Shown here piece after piece: positions 17,235 to 27,589 of a stretch of DNA of 64,000 bases. Both the position numbers and the translations under genes were made by a program. The stretch spans positions 1,240,001 through 1,304,000 of the forward strand of contig NZ_FORA01000001.1 of the NCBI RefSeq assembly GCF_900113875.1, read 5' to 3'. The stretch comes from Jannaschia pohangensis. GTDB lineage: Bacteria; Pseudomonadota; Alphaproteobacteria; Rhodobacterales; Rhodobacteraceae. Position 1 is the first letter of the stretch. Each line of letters opens with the position of its first letter. The notes below the pieces were generated by a model, which was not told the DNA's origin, searched no databases, and worked only from the letters and a program-made list of their open reading frames with translations.

Positions 17235-18467
17235 TCAGAGAACCTCGCCCATGTCCCAACCCAGGGCGCGGGCCACGGTAAAGATATCCTTGTCGCCGCG
17301 ACCGCACATGTTCATGCAGATGATGTGATCGCGGGGCAGGTCCGGCGCGATCTTCATGACGTGGGCCAACGCGTGGGACGGTTCCAGCGCCGGGATGATT
17401 CCCTCCAACTCGCAGCACAGCTGAAACGCCTCCAGCGCCTCGACATCTGTGATCGAGACGTATTTCGCGCGCCCGATATCGTGCAGCCAGGCGTGCTCCG
17501 GCCCGATGCCCGGATAATCGAGACCGGCGGAAATGCTGAACCCCTCCAGGATCTGGCCATCGTCGTCCTGGAGCAGATAGGTCCGATTGCCGTGCAGCAC
17601 GCCCGGACGTCCGCCGGTGAGCGATGCGCAATGCTCCATCTTGGCATTCACGCCCTTGCCGCCGGCCTCCACGCCGATGATGGCCACCTCCTTGTCATCG
17701 AGGAACGGGAAGAACAGACCCATGGCATTCGACCCGCCCCCTATGGCGGCGATGATCGTGTCGGGCAGACGACCCTCGGCTTTCATCATCTGTTCGCGGG
17801 TTTCCTTGCCGATGATCGCCTGAAAATCGCGGACCATGGCCGGATAGGGATGCGGGCCCGCGACCGTGCCGATGCAATAGAAGGTATCGTCGACATTGGT
17901 GACCCAGTCGCGCAGCGCGTCGTTCATCGCGTCCTTGAGGGTGCCGCGACCGGAGGTCACCGGCACGACTTCGGCCCCCAGAAGCTTCATGCGGAAGACA
18001 TTGGGCGACTGCCGCTCCACATCATGCGCGCCCATGTAGACCACGCATTTCAGACCGAACTTGGCGCAGACGGTCGCGGTGGCAACACCGTGCTGGCCGG
18101 CACCCGTTTCCGCGATGATCCGGGTCTTCCCCATGCGGCGCGCCAGAATGATCTGGCCCAACACGTTGTTGATCTTGTGCGCGCCGGTGTGGTTCAGCTC
18201 GTCCCGCTTGAGGTAGACCTTCGCGCCGCCCAGTTTCTCGGTCAGCCGTTCGGCGAAATAGAGCGGCGAAGGACGGCCGACGTAATTCGTCCACAGATCG
18301 TGCATCTCGGCCCAGAAGCTGTCGTCGGTCTTGGCATGCTCATACCGGGCCTCAAGCTCCAGGATCAGGGGCATCAGCGTCTCGGACACGAAGCGACCCC
18401 CGAAATCGCCGAAGCGCCCGTTCTCGTCCGGGCCGGTCATGAAACTGTTGAGCAGATCGTCGGGCAT
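17235..18467 (-). CDS. trpB: tryptophan synthase beta subunit
   Basis: Joins indole and serine to give tryptophan, using PLP. The core motifs are intact: the PLP lysine in [28 protein letters not shown], the phosphate-binding GGGSNAMG and the C-terminal [12 protein letters not shown]. Length 410 residues is normal. The start is ATG 18467 with AGGGGGACG upstream; the open frame continues beyond it without TrpB homology. trpF lies upstream on the same strand, separated by a plus-strand nuclease-like gene. Confidence 0.96.
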   Translation of the reverse strand: MPDDLLNSFMTGPDENGRFGDFGGRFVSETLMPLILELEARYEHAKTDDSFWAEMHDLWTNYVGRPSPLYFAERLTEKLGGAKVYLKRDELNHTGAHKINNVLGQIILARRMGKTRIIAETGAGQHGVATATVCAKFGLKCVVYMGAHDVERQSPNVFRMKLLGAEVVPVTSGRGTLKDAMNDALRDWVTNVDDTFYCIGTVAGPHPYPAMVRDFQAIIGKETREQMMKAEGRLPDTIIAAIGGGSNAMGLFFPFLDDKEVAIIGVEAGGKGVNAKMEHCASLTGGRPGVLHGNRTYLLQDDDGQILEGFSISAGLDYPGIGPEHAWLHDIGRAKYVSITDVEALEAFQLCCELEGIIPALEPSHALAHVMKIAPDLPRDHIICMNMCGRGDKDIFTVARALGWDMGEVL

Positions 18468-18598
18468 GGTGCGTCCCCCTTTGGTCCCGCCGGTTCTAGG
18501 GTGCGGATCGCCGCGCCGCAACGGGCGCAAGACGTGGTAGACTGCCGCGTGGCACGATTTTCGCCGCGATTCCGATTTCAACCAGAAGGATTTTTCCC

Positions 18599-19633
18599 AT
18601 GGCCGGACGCACCGTCAGCTTCACCACCTTCAATCTGCTCAACCTCAATGAACCGGGCCTGCCCATCTATCGCGACCGCGACGGGTGGGACGCGGACATC
18701 CATGCCCGCAAGATCGCCTGGACCGGCGCCAAGCTTCAAGAGATGCAGGCCGATGTCTTCGGCTTTCAGGAGCTGTGGCATGCCGACAGCCTGACCGCCG
18801 CCCTGGCCGCCGCCGGTCTGGGCGACAGCCACGTCGCCGTGGCACCGCCCGGCCAATCGGGCCAGCGCATCGTCTGTGCCGCCGCCGTCGCGCGAGATAT
18901 TATGGTGGGAACGCCCGAATGGATCACCGATTTCCCCGATGATTTCATCTTGCAAAGCAGCGGCGACGACCCGCAGACGAGCGAGATCGAAGTGAAGATC
19001 AGCACCTTCTCCCGCCCCGTCCTGCGGTTCGAGATCAAGCCGCGCAGCGACGGGCCGGTGGTGTCGGTCTATGTCTGCCACTTCAAGTCCAAGGCCCCGA
19101 CGCAGATCTGGCGCGAAGGCTGGTACGACAAGGACATCCATTCGCGCCACCGCGACGCCATCGGCGCGGGCCTGTCCACGATCCGCCGCACCGCCGAGGC
19201 GACGGCCCTGCGCATGATCCTGACCGAAGAGATGAAGGACACCGACCGCCCCGTGGTCGTCCTGGGGGATTGCAACGACGGGCAGTTGTCGAACACGCTC
19301 AACATAATGACCGGTCAGCCGCGCTTCCTCACCGGCCTGCGCGAGGGGGGTGGCGACACCGCGCTCTATACCGCGCAGACGTTGCAGCAACTGCGCTCCA
19401 CGACGGACGTCTATTACACCCATGTCTATCAGGACATCCGCGAAAGCCTGGACCACATCCTGGTCAGTCAGGAGTTCTATGACATGTCGCGGCGGCGCAT
19501 CTGGGCCTTCGACGGGCTGGAAATCGCGAACGATCACCTGAACGACGACAACCACAAGGAGACCGGGACCGGCGACCACGGCGTGGTGCGCGCGCGGTTC
19601 CGCTATAGCCCGACGTCGGCGGCGGTGGTCTAG
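18599..19633 (+). CDS. endonuclease/exonuclease/phosphatase (EEP) family protein
   Basis: 344 residues of the Mg-dependent EEP fold. Catalytic positions seen: [10 protein letters not shown] near the start, FGFQELW (Glu), CHFKSKAP (His), [10 protein letters not shown] (Asp/Asn), SLDHILVS and the terminal [12 protein letters not shown] (Asp-His). It has no signal peptide. The substrate could be DNA, a phosphoinositide-like ester or another phosphodiester. It interrupts the trpF-trpB run on the opposite strand and overlaps the trpF stop by four bases. Confidence 0.82.
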   Translation: MAGRTVSFTTFNLLNLNEPGLPIYRDRDGWDADIHARKIAWTGAKLQEMQADVFGFQELWHADSLTAALAAAGLGDSHVAVAPPGQSGQRIVCAAAVARDIMVGTPEWITDFPDDFILQSSGDDPQTSEIEVKISTFSRPVLRFEIKPRSDGPVVSVYVCHFKSKAPTQIWREGWYDKDIHSRHRDAIGAGLSTIRRTAEATALRMILTEEMKDTDRPVVVLGDCNDGQLSNTLNIMTGQPRFLTGLREGGGDTALYTAQTLQQLRSTTDVYYTHVYQDIRESLDHILVSQEFYDMSRRRIWAFDGLEIANDHLNDDNHKETGTGDHGVVRARFRYSPTSAAVV

Positions 19634-20295
19634 GCGGCCCGAACCGCGTCGCAGAAGGCCGCGATCATCGCGGCGTCCTTGACCCCGGGCGACGATTCGA
19701 CGCCGGACGACAGATCGACCTGACGCGCGCCGGTCAGCCGGATCGCTTCGGCCACGTTGTCCGCCGTCAACCCCCCGGCCAGCATCCAGGGCCCCTTCCA
19801 CGAACGCCCCGCAATCAGGCTCCAGTCGAACCCGACGCCATTGCCACCGGGCAACTCCGTGCCGCCATGGGGCTTGGCATCGACCAGAACCTGATCGGCC
19901 ACCCCGTCGAACGCATCCAGCGTGGCAAGGTCGTCCGCATCGCGCAGCCCGACCGCCTTCATCACCGGCAGGCCCGTGCGGGCGCGCACCTGGGCCAGGC
20001 GGTCCGGGGTTTCGGAGCCATGCAGCTGGATCATGTCGAGGGGGACCGCCGCCATCAGCGCATCCAGCATCGCATCGTCGGGGTTCACCACCAATGCCAC
20101 CTTGGCCAGCCCCATGGGCGCGGCCAGTGCCAGGTCGCGCGCCTGATCCAGCGTGACGTTGCGCGGAGATTTCGGAAAGAACACGAGGCCCATGTAGGCG
20201 GCCCCGGCCCGCGCCACGGCCTCGACGTCCGCAACGGTGCGCAGACCACAGATTTTCACCCGCGTTCCCGCGGCAGGTCTCGTGACTTTCAACAT
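19630..20295 (-). CDS. trpF: phosphoribosylanthranilate isomerase
   Basis: Third step of tryptophan biosynthesis after anthranilate formation; a TIM-barrel of 221 residues. [15 protein letters not shown] carries the catalytic Cys, [10 protein letters not shown] and [23 protein letters not shown] carry the catalytic Asp and phosphate loop, and [10 protein letters not shown] and [14 protein letters not shown] close the barrel. The start is ATG 20295; the longer frame upstream overlaps lapA and has no homology. Confidence 0.95.
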   Translation of the reverse strand: MLKVTRPAAGTRVKICGLRTVADVEAVARAGAAYMGLVFFPKSPRNVTLDQARDLALAAPMGLAKVALVVNPDDAMLDALMAAVPLDMIQLHGSETPDRLAQVRARTGLPVMKAVGLRDADDLATLDAFDGVADQVLVDAKPHGGTELPGGNGVGFDWSLIAGRSWKGPWMLAGGLTADNVAEAIRLTGARQVDLSSGVESSPGVKDAAMIAAFCDAVRAA

Positions 20296-20311
20296 GACAG
20301 GTCCGCGCCGC

Positions 20312-20656
20312 TCAGGGCGCGTCGTCGAGCAGGGCCAGAACCTCGTCCTGCGGGGTCTTGGCACGCGTCTTGGCCAGCTCTTTTTCCAGCTTTTCCTTCT
20401 GCGCCCGCTCGCTCCGGGCCTCGACCCGGTGCTTGTGCTCGCGCAGCCATTCCCAGACGAAACCGATCATCAGACCCACGGCCATGGCGGCAAACAGGAC
20501 GATGAACAGCGGCAGCGTCACACCCTGCCCCATGCCGAACTGCTGGCCGAGCCCTTCGGGCATCAGTCGCAGGGTCACGGGGGCGCGGTTGGCGATTGCC
20601 AGGACCACAAGACAAAGGGCCAGCGCCCCGAGGAACAGATATCGCAAAAAGCTCAT
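20312..20656 (-). CDS. lapA: LapA (DUF1049) family inner-membrane protein
   Basis: 114 residues with two membrane helices (residues 4-21 and about 45-68) and a charged cytoplasmic coiled segment ([23 protein letters not shown]). This is the LapA layout; in E. coli LapA/LapB tune LPS synthesis. The place between ihfB and trpF is the conserved one in this group. Sixteen bases separate it from trpF, so they are probably co-transcribed. Confidence 0.83.
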   Translation of the reverse strand: MSFLRYLFLGALALCLVVLAIANRAPVTLRLMPEGLGQQFGMGQGVTLPLFIVLFAAMAVGLMIGFVWEWLREHKHRVEARSERAQKEKLEKELAKTRAKTPQDEVLALLDDAP

Positions 20657-20717
20657 GACTTGGACCTAGCCCCCGGTTGCCGTGCTGTCCAGACGACGCG
20701 GTCCGCGTCCCGCCCAA

Positions 20718-21002
20718 TCAGGCGCGATCGTTCAGACGGTCGCGCAGCAGCTTGCCCGCCTTGAAGAACGGCACATGTTTCTCGTCAACCTGAACCGCCT
20801 CGCCGGTGCGCGGGTTCCGTCCCACCCGGGCGTCACGCTGCTTGACGGAAAAGGCGCCGAAACCGCGTAACTCGACCCGGTCGCCATCGGCGAGCGCATC
20901 GATGATCTCCTCGAAGATCGTGTTCACGATTTTCTCGACGTCCCGCTGGTACAGATGCGGGTTTTCATCCGCGATCTTCTGGATCAGTTCGGAACGTATC
21001 AT
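20718..21002 (-). CDS. ihfB: integration host factor beta subunit
   Basis: 94-residue DNA-bending protein that pairs with IHF-alpha. [19 protein letters not shown] starts the HU/IHF fold, and [12 protein letters not shown] is the beta-arm with the intercalating Pro. ATG 21002 has a purine-rich site (GGGGG) just upstream. It is downstream of rpsA as in most Proteobacteria. Confidence 0.96.
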   Translation of the reverse strand: MIRSELIQKIADENPHLYQRDVEKIVNTIFEEIIDALADGDRVELRGFGAFSVKQRDARVGRNPRTGEAVQVDEKHVPFFKAGKLLRDRLNDRA

Positions 21003-21277
21003 GTTTCCCCCTCCCTGCGGACGCAGGTGCGCGCTTCGGTTGTGCAGGTGTCTTGGTATAACCCCAAAATTCATTGATTCAAAAGGGGGATTTGTGCATT
21101 CGCAGTCACGGCGGACATGGGCCCGGACCGAGAGATGTCCGAATGTCGCGACATTACGTCGCAATCGACCCCGCAAGTCAAACCTCGGCCCCGGACCTCG
21201 GCCCAGGTCAAATGCCTTTCCCCCGCTGAATCAAACCCTTGCGCCCGGCTTACGCGAAATTTTCCGGACGCGAATGC

Positions 21278-21312
21278 AAAACGGCCCCGCCTGATACAGG
21301 CGGGGCCGTTTC
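21278..21312 (-). terminator. Rho-independent terminator of rpsA
   Basis: A long stem with arms ACGGCCCCGCCTG (21280-21292) and CAGGCGGGGCCGT (21297-21309) and a four-base loop, followed on the minus strand by TTTT. It lies about 35 bases beyond the rpsA stop and separates rpsA from ihfB transcription. Confidence 0.85.
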
Positions 21313-21347
21313 CATCAGGTTTCCGGTCCGAAGACCGGACATCAGGC

Positions 21348-23030
21348 TCAGTCGTCGTCGCCTTTCAGCGCCGCGCCGAGGATGTCGCCGAGCGAGGCAC
21401 CCGAATCGGAGGAGCCGAATTGCTCAACGGCTTCCTTCTCTTCGGCGATCTCGCGGGCCTTGATCGACAGACCCAGGCGACGCTCCTTGGAGTTCACGTT
21501 GGTCACGCGCACATCGACCTTGTCGCCGACGCCGAAACGCTCGGGGCGCTGATCGGCACGGTCGCGGGCCAGGTCCGAACGCCGGATGAAGGACTTCATG
21601 CCCTCATACTCGACCTCGATCCCGCCTTCCTCGATCTTGGTGACCTCGACCGTGATGACCGAACCGCGCTTCACGCCGCCAATCGCCTCGGCATAGGGGT
21701 CGCCGCCAGCTGCCTTGATGGACAGGCTGATGCGCTCCTTCTCGATGTCGACTTCGGAGACCACGGCCTGGACGATGTCGCCCTTGCGATAGTCGCCGAT
21801 GACGTCCTCGCCGCGCCCTTCCCAGGTCAGGTCCGACAGGTGGACCATGCCGTCGATATCGCCGGGCAGGCCGATGAACAGACCGAATTCGGTGATGTTC
21901 TTGACCTCGCCCTCGACCGGCGTCCCCTCGGGGTGGGTTTCGGCAAAGACTTCCCACGGGTTACGCTGCGTCTGCTTGAGACCGAGCGAAACACGGCGCT
22001 TGGCGGTGTCGATTTCCAGCACCATGACCTCGACCTCTTGCGAGGTGGAGACGATCTTGCCGGGGTGCACGTTCTTCTTTGTCCAGGACATTTCCGAGAC
22101 GTGAACGAGACCCTCGACACCCGGCTCCAGCTCCACGAATGCACCGTAGTCGGTGATGTTCGTGACGCGGCCCTGGTGGTTGGAATCCAGCGGATACTTG
22201 GCGATGACCGTGTCCCACGGATCGTCCTGCAGCTGCTTCATGCCAAGGCTGATGCGGTGCGTGTCCTTGTTGATCTTGATGACCTGGACCTTGACGGTCT
22301 CGCCGATCGACAGGATCTCACGCGGGTCGTTGACGCGGCGCCAGGCCATGTCGGTGACGTGCAGCAGGCCGTCAACGCCACCCAGATCGACGAAGGCGCC
22401 GTATTCGGTGATGTTCTTGACGACGCCGTCGACGGTCTGACCTTCGGCCAGGTTGCCGATGACTTCGGCGCGCTGCTCTGCGCGGCTCTCTTCGAGGATG
22501 GCGCGACGCGACACCACGATGTTGCCCCGACGACGATCCATCTTGAGGATCTGGAACGGCTGCTTGAGACCCATGAGGGGGCCGGCATCGCGCACGGGGC
22601 GCACGTCGACCTGGCTGCCGGGCAGGAAGGCCACGGCACCGCCGAGGTCGACGGTGAAGCCGCCCTTGACGCGGCCGAAGATGGCGCCTTCGACGCGCTC
22701 TTCCTTGCCATAGGCTTCTTCCAGGCGGTCCCACGCGGCCTCGCGGCGGGCCATCTCGCGGCTGATGACGGCTTCGCCGCGCGCGTTCTCGACGGTGCGC
22801 AGGAAGACTTCGACTTCATCGCCGACTTCGATTTCGGGGGCCTCGCCGGGGTTGGCGAATTCTTTCAGATCGATACGGCCTTCCATCTTGTAGCCGACGT
22901 CGATGATGGCTTGTCCGGCTTCAATAGCCAGGACCTTGCCTTTGACAACGCTGCCTTCTTGCGGCGTGTCGATTTCGAGGCTTTCGTTGAGGAGGGCTTC
23001 GAATTCCTCCATGGATGCGTTTTGAGCCAT
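21348..23030 (-). CDS. rpsA: 30S ribosomal protein S1
   Basis: Binds mRNA at the 30S subunit and helps start translation. 560 residues, with six S1 (OB-fold) repeats visible through recurring segments such as GAFVDLGGVDGLLHVTDMAW, GAFVELEPGVEGLVHVSEMSW and GLFIGLPGDIDGMVHLSDLTW. The start is ATG 23030 (MAQNASMEEFEALLNES); the frame upstream is leader. It ends with a terminator. cmk is not directly adjacent: about 3.5 kb of accessory genes intervene. Confidence 0.97.
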   Translation of the reverse strand: MAQNASMEEFEALLNESLEIDTPQEGSVVKGKVLAIEAGQAIIDVGYKMEGRIDLKEFANPGEAPEIEVGDEVEVFLRTVENARGEAVISREMARREAAWDRLEEAYGKEERVEGAIFGRVKGGFTVDLGGAVAFLPGSQVDVRPVRDAGPLMGLKQPFQILKMDRRRGNIVVSRRAILEESRAEQRAEVIGNLAEGQTVDGVVKNITEYGAFVDLGGVDGLLHVTDMAWRRVNDPREILSIGETVKVQVIKINKDTHRISLGMKQLQDDPWDTVIAKYPLDSNHQGRVTNITDYGAFVELEPGVEGLVHVSEMSWTKKNVHPGKIVSTSQEVEVMVLEIDTAKRRVSLGLKQTQRNPWEVFAETHPEGTPVEGEVKNITEFGLFIGLPGDIDGMVHLSDLTWEGRGEDVIGDYRKGDIVQAVVSEVDIEKERISLSIKAAGGDPYAEAIGGVKRGSVITVEVTKIEEGGIEVEYEGMKSFIRRSDLARDRADQRPERFGVGDKVDVRVTNVNSKERRLGLSIKAREIAEEKEAVEQFGSSDSGASLGDILGAALKGDDD

Positions 23031-23253
23031 GTGGCTGTGATTTCCTTCGTTTGCGTTTTTCTGGCCGCGCGGTTGTCTCCGCCGGTCTGGGTTGATGTCC
23101 GCCTTGGGCGGAACGGATTGGTCGGAAAGCGCTTCGATGCGGTGTGAACCGTCTGCCTGTCGCACTGTCGGGTGACGCGCGGGGGCTTAAGGGAAAAGCG
23201 CCCGGGAAGCAAGGGGCGCACACGTCAGACCCGGGGCTTCGGCAAGGACCGGG

Positions 23254-24012
23254 TCAGGCGGGGTGGGTAATCTCGCCCAGATAGCTCATCCGAAGGCCCG
23301 GCACCTCGATATCGCGCGGCGCCCGGACCTGGGCCTCGGGCTTGCGGTTCGGTTGTTGATCCAGCCCCACCATCCAGAAGGCATTGGGCGCTGGATGACC
23401 CGCCGCCGCGGCCCGCGCCCGGACCGTCTCGGCCCAGTGACCGGACCAGGAATAGGGCTTCACCCGCGCCTCCCATGGCCCGTCATTGCCGACAAAATCC
23501 CCTTCGGTAAAGTCGTGGTCGATGAAATGCTCGCCCTGAAGCTCCGCAAAGAGGCTGATCGGAATTTCGTCCTGCTCCCATTGTTCCTCGTCCGTCCGGG
23601 GTTCGGGAAACTGCCGCTCGGCAAAGACGTCCCAGAAGACCGTCCTGCTGTCGGCGGTCCCGGCCCAGAATTGCGAGGTGACCGTGCGACCGGGCCTGGC
23701 CTTCTCCTCACTCACCTCGGCCCGCAACGGGGGCGGTCGGCCCAGCATCCGCTGCACGACGCTCTGCGGCAAGGGCCGCACCTCCAGCACCGCCGTCGCG
23801 CCCTCCGCCACGGTCAGCCCGGGCATCGGAATGCGATGTCCCGCGACCTCGATCACCAAATTCGCCACCGGCCCCACGTCCATGATGGCCAAGGCCGCCT
23901 GACCGGGGGCAAGGCGCATCAGCTCCCGCTCGCCCTGCCGCACGATCCATTCGTCGCCCCCCTCCGGATCGATCCGGCGGACCTTGAGCCAACCGGACGT
24001 CGCGTCGGTCAT
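23254..24012 (-). CDS. conserved protein of unknown function
   Basis: 252 residues, no family recognised and no signal or membrane segment. The N-terminal third is beta-rich; the rest is charged, with many Trp (FWAGTADSRTVFWDVFAE, KPYSWSGHWAETVRARA) and a NAFWMVGLDQQP segment. ATG 24012 overlaps the stop of the dienelactone-hydrolase gene (ATGA), so it is the third gene of an operon that starts with the DUF2130 gene. Confidence 0.6.
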   Translation of the reverse strand: MTDATSGWLKVRRIDPEGGDEWIVRQGERELMRLAPGQAALAIMDVGPVANLVIEVAGHRIPMPGLTVAEGATAVLEVRPLPQSVVQRMLGRPPPLRAEVSEEKARPGRTVTSQFWAGTADSRTVFWDVFAERQFPEPRTDEEQWEQDEIPISLFAELQGEHFIDHDFTEGDFVGNDGPWEARVKPYSWSGHWAETVRARAAAAGHPAPNAFWMVGLDQQPNRKPEAQVRAPRDIEVPGLRMSYLGEITHPA

Positions 24013-24686
24013 GACACCAATTTCTCGGCCAGAAACGCCTCCGTCGCGGCAAAGCTGCGCCGCGCCGACCGCTCGACGTATCCATCGGGTCGGCCCGGAT
24101 TGGTGAAGGCATGTTCCGTCCGCCCGAGGCAAAGCGCCTGCCAATCGGCGCAATGTTCCTCCAGCTCTGCCGCCAGCACGCCGAATTGCGCGGGCGTGGC
24201 CAGCGGATCGGCCCACCCGTGGCACAGCAGGACCGGCGGCATCGCCACCGTCGGCGTCCCCGGCGCGTCGAAGACCCCGTGCAGGGTGACGATCGCATCC
24301 CCCTGCCCTGACCGCGCGAGATCGAGCACCGCCTTGCCGCCCAGACAGAACCCGAAGGCCCCGACCCGGGCCGCGCCCCATCCCCGCACCTCCGAGAGGG
24401 CCGCCTGCATCCGGCGCAGAAAGGCCGGGCGATCCGACTGCACCGTCGCCATCTTGGTGGCGGCTTCGGCGCTGTCCTCGGTGCGCCAGCCGTCGCCGTA
24501 GTAATCGACGGCCAGCACGTCATAGCCCTTGGTGGCCCAAAGGTCGGCCTGCGCCATCTCGAAGTCCCGCAGACCCGCAAAGGCCGGTGCGATCAACAGA
24601 CCGGCCCCGTTCGGCGTCGCGGGACGGGCGCGATAGCCCACCATCGTCTCGCCCGCCGCGGCGTAGCTGTATGCCTCGCCCATCAC
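24009..24686 (-). CDS. dienelactone hydrolase family protein
   Basis: 225-residue alpha/beta hydrolase. The nucleophile elbow is GFCLGG (Cys), the acid is in LLCHGWADPLATP and the His in RTEHAFTNPGRPD, matching the Cys-Asp-His triad of the DLH family. It overlaps its upstream neighbour (DUF2130) and downstream neighbour by ATGA. No aromatic degradation genes are nearby, so the natural substrate is open. Confidence 0.87.
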   Translation of the reverse strand: MMGEAYSYAAAGETMVGYRARPATPNGAGLLIAPAFAGLRDFEMAQADLWATKGYDVLAVDYYGDGWRTEDSAEAATKMATVQSDRPAFLRRMQAALSEVRGWGAARVGAFGFCLGGKAVLDLARSGQGDAIVTLHGVFDAPGTPTVAMPPVLLCHGWADPLATPAQFGVLAAELEEHCADWQALCLGRTEHAFTNPGRPDGYVERSARRSFAATEAFLAEKLVS

Positions 24687-25867
24687 TCGTCTCCTTCCAG
24701 AAGCGGCGTCTCGAACGCCTCGATCTCGGCCACGGCGGCGCCCGCGATGCCGCGCACGTCGCCATACATCCCCATCATCGCGCCGATGGCCTTTTCCAGT
24801 TGCTTTTCACGCAGGGCCCATTGCGCCGTCATCTGCTTGCGCTCCTTGCGCAGCGCCTCCTGCATCGCCTCGAAAGGCTCGACCACGGCCTCCATCCGGC
24901 CCCGGAACTGCGGCCCGGTCAGATAGTCGTAAAGCATCTCGGATTTCGTCGCCTGCCCCTCGCGCGCGCCCCGCGCCTCTGCCACCCGCAGCATCCCGTC
25001 ACGCAGCGCATGGGCCAGCGCCACCGCATAGCGGGGCGCTACGACCCAGACGCCGTCGACATGGGCGAAGGTGTCGATCCCCTCGGGCCGCACCTCGGAC
25101 ACCAGCACAGCGATATCCGCCCCGGCGTCGCGCATGTCGTCGCGCAGCTTGGGAAGCCAGTCCTTCGACCAATTGGCGGTGCGCTTCGATTCCCAGATGA
25201 TCGCCCCGGCCTGTCCCACCCGTTGCAGGCAATCGGCCCCGCGCACACCCTTGCCCACGGGCGCGATGTCGTCGCCCGGAAAGGCGCGCATCAGCTGATC
25301 CTCCAGCACCACTTCGGCGGCCTCGCCCTGCCGCTGCTGGCTGCCCTGCTCGACCTTGCGGGTCAGCACCTCGATCTGGCGGCGCAGAACGTCCATCTGC
25401 TGATCCTTCTCGGCCAGCTTCAGGGCCTGCGCCTCCTGCGCTGTCTTCACCCGTTCGGCGGCCAATGCCTCGGCCTCGATGCGCAGCTTCGCGCGGGCCG
25501 CTTCGGTCGCCGCACTGACCTGCTTCTGGATGGTCAGCTCCATCTCCCGCTCGCGGTCCTTCAGGGCCTCTTCGCGCGCCGCTGCCGCCGCCTGCGCCTT
25601 CTGCGCCTCGGCCAGTTTCGCCTCGCGCGCCGCGTCGCGCCGTTTCAACGCATCCGCCTCGGCACGAAGGGCGGCGACGGCTTCGGCCTGTTCTTCGGCG
25701 GCGGCGCGGGCGGCGGCGGCCTCGATCTCGCGCTTTTGCGCATCGAGAGCGGCCTGCATCCGCGCCGTCGCATCGGCCCGGGTCTTGGCCAGAAGCGGCC
25801 CGGCCAGAGATTCGGTCAGGGGGATTTCCGACGCGCAGGACGGACAGGTGATTTTCGGATCATTCAT
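24683..25867 (-). CDS. DUF2130 protein: Cys ribbon, coiled coil and nuclease-like C-terminal domain
   Basis: 394 residues. N-terminal CPSC pair (residues 9-12) followed by a long coiled coil (about 30-165, Ala/Glu/Lys/Arg-rich) and then the DUF2130 domain. The stretch GVRGADCLQRVGQAGAIIWESKRTANWSKDW has the D...E-x-K arrangement of PD-(D/E)xK nucleases, as in RmuC-like proteins. That assignment is an inference from the motif. Heads a three-gene overlapping operon on the minus strand. Confidence 0.8.
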   Translation of the reverse strand: MNDPKITCPSCASEIPLTESLAGPLLAKTRADATARMQAALDAQKREIEAAAARAAAEEQAEAVAALRAEADALKRRDAAREAKLAEAQKAQAAAAAREEALKDREREMELTIQKQVSAATEAARAKLRIEAEALAAERVKTAQEAQALKLAEKDQQMDVLRRQIEVLTRKVEQGSQQRQGEAAEVVLEDQLMRAFPGDDIAPVGKGVRGADCLQRVGQAGAIIWESKRTANWSKDWLPKLRDDMRDAGADIAVLVSEVRPEGIDTFAHVDGVWVVAPRYAVALAHALRDGMLRVAEARGAREGQATKSEMLYDYLTGPQFRGRMEAVVEPFEAMQEALRKERKQMTAQWALREKQLEKAIGAMMGMYGDVRGIAGAAVAEIEAFETPLLEGDE

Positions 25868-25902
25868 GCCCCTTGGTGACGGATCGTCACGGGGCCATCA
25901 AG

Positions 25903-26478
25903 TCAGATGTCCTGCCCGCGCTCCTGCAACCGGTCCAGAAGCTTGCGCTGCTCGCCCCGGCTGTCGCCGCGCCCGAGCTGCATCTCGCCCGACGAATAGA
26001 GCGTGCCATAGGTCAACGCGACATTCACAGTCTGGCCGATGCCGGAAATCAGCTGGTCGGTCCGAAGCGGCGACAGCGGATGGATGAAGACGGCCCAGAG
26101 CCGCCCCTCTGCCACGGCATAGCGGGCGTCGAGGGCACTGTCGAAATTGGCCTGCATCAGGCGCAGAAGGTCCGCGTCCGACAACCCCTCGGCCGAGCGG
26201 ATGGGCACCATGGCCCGCATCCGGTCGGCGATCGGATCGGTCACGATGATCAGCGGCACATCCTCGACCGTCAGTCGAAACGCCGCCCCCGCCCGTTCCG
26301 CCCCGGGGTCGAGCGCCATCACGATCGCCTCCATCCGGTCCAGCGTCATCGGCCCGGTTTCCGGCTCTGCGGACTGGGCGCGCGCCGCATCGGACAGGAT
26401 CAACCCGCAAAGCACCACTGCCGCCATCATCGCCAAGCGGCGCAGGGCGCCGAACGTCGGGGTTATGTCCTGGGTCAT
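25903..26478 (-). CDS. exported hypothetical protein, chaperone-like fold possible
   Basis: 191 residues with an N-terminal signal segment (LRRLAMMAAVVLCGLILSDAARAQ). The mature part (MEAIVMALDPGA, FRLTVEDVPLIIVTDPIADRMRAMVPI, LLRLMQANFDSALDARYAV, GRLWAVFIHPLSPL) has the strand-helix order of the YbjN/type III chaperone-like fold, which is only a suggestion. It lies 36 bases beyond the DUF2130 start on the upstream side. Confidence 0.6.
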   Translation of the reverse strand: MTQDITPTFGALRRLAMMAAVVLCGLILSDAARAQSAEPETGPMTLDRMEAIVMALDPGAERAGAAFRLTVEDVPLIIVTDPIADRMRAMVPIRSAEGLSDADLLRLMQANFDSALDARYAVAEGRLWAVFIHPLSPLRTDQLISGIGQTVNVALTYGTLYSSGEMQLGRGDSRGEQRKLLDRLQERGQDI

Positions 26479-26561
26479 GGCGGTCCTCGTCCTCGCTGAT
26501 GTTTCCGAAGGCTAGCAGCGAAGCCGGAAATGGCCACGCACCTTTCGGTGAGGTCGCAGGA

Positions 26562-27185
26562 TCAACGCGCCGCCCGGGCCGCCAGACGCAGTGCCACGAC
26601 CGCCGACGCGGCCTCCACCGCCGCCCCGATGTCCAGCTCCGAGGTGTCGATCACCGTCGCCCCCGGCGCTGCGACCAGCGGTGCCTCGGCCCGGTTCATG
26701 TCGCGGTCGTCGCGGGCCAGCACATCGGCCAGAACGCCCTCGCGGGTCACGTCCGAGCCCTTGGCCGCAAGCTCCAGATACCGCCGTTCGGCCCGCACCT
26801 CGGGCGAGGCGGTGACGAACAGCAGCACATCCGCATCGGGGCAGATCACCGAACAGATGTCGCGCCCGTCCAGCACCGCGCCCCCGTCGAGGCGGGCAAA
26901 GGCGCGCTGGAAGTCGGTCAGCGCCGCGCGCACCTCAGGCAGGACGGCGACCCGGCTCGCGGCATCGGCGATGGCCTGGGTGCGCAGGGCCGCGCCATCC
27001 AACTCATCGGGGTCGAGGTTGCGCGCCGCCGTCACCGGGTCGTCGCCCGCCAGAACCCGCGCCCCGACCGCCCGATAAAGCAACCCGGTGTCCAGATGGC
27101 GCAACCCGAACCGCGCCGCCACCGCCTTGCTGATGGTGCCCTTGCCCGCCGCCGCGGGGCCGTCGATGGCGACTGTAAAGATCAT
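26562..27185 (-). CDS. cmk: cytidylate kinase
   Basis: Phosphorylates CMP and dCMP. 207 residues. The P-loop is [25 protein letters not shown] and the conserved [30 protein letters not shown] follow. The start is ATG 27185, inside an ATGA overlap with the upstream GFA gene. It normally sits between aroA and rpsA; here accessory genes separate it from both. Confidence 0.95.
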   Translation of the reverse strand: MIFTVAIDGPAAAGKGTISKAVAARFGLRHLDTGLLYRAVGARVLAGDDPVTAARNLDPDELDGAALRTQAIADAASRVAVLPEVRAALTDFQRAFARLDGGAVLDGRDICSVICPDADVLLFVTASPEVRAERRYLELAAKGSDVTREGVLADVLARDDRDMNRAEAPLVAAPGATVIDTSELDIGAAVEAASAVVALRLAARAAR

Positions 27186-27589
27186 GTCGGCACCTGTGTC
27201 GTCAGTTCGGGGTCGTCGAAGGAGACGTGGGGCGTGCCGTCGGTGATCTCGTACCAGTCGCCCTTGGCGGCGCAAAAGATGTGCCCGGCCAGCCGCAGAC
27301 CCGTCGCCCCGTCCAGCGTGCCCGCCATGATCGACAGGTTTCGCCCCGGCCCGTCCCAGAACAACTGGCTGCCGCAGGTGGGACAAAAGCCCCGCTGCGC
27401 CGTCTCGGACGACCGGTACCAGCGCACCTCGCCCGTGATGGCGACCGTCTCGCGCGGGGCGGAGGTGGCGGCGACGTGGTTGCCGCTGGTCTTGCGGCAC
27501 TGGCCGCAATGGCAAGCCACGACGGGCCGCATCGCGCCCGTCACCGCATAGCTGATGCCGCCGCAAAGACAGCTTCCCCGGCGGATCAT
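27182..27589 (-). CDS. GFA family protein (glutathione-dependent formaldehyde-activating type), copy A
   Basis: 135 residues with the zinc-binding pattern of the GFA/CENP-V fold: [24 protein letters not shown] and [12 protein letters not shown]. Start ATG 27589 overlaps the stop of the second GFA gene (ATGA). The function is unknown for most members; some bind glutathione adducts. Its own stop overlaps the cmk start, so transcription runs from GFA-B through GFA-A into cmk. Confidence 0.85.
   Translation of the reverse strand: MIRRGSCLCGGISYAVTGAMRPVVACHCGQCRKTSGNHVAATSAPRETVAITGEVRWYRSSETAQRGFCPTCGSQLFWDGPGRNLSIMAGTLDGATGLRLAGHIFCAAKGDWYEITDGTPHVSFDDPELTTQVPT

Noticed and set aside
21117-23147. 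676-codon plus-strand frame opposite rpsA
   Set aside because: The minus-strand frame is a full-length S1; repeats seen in the antisense only mirror the S1 repeats.
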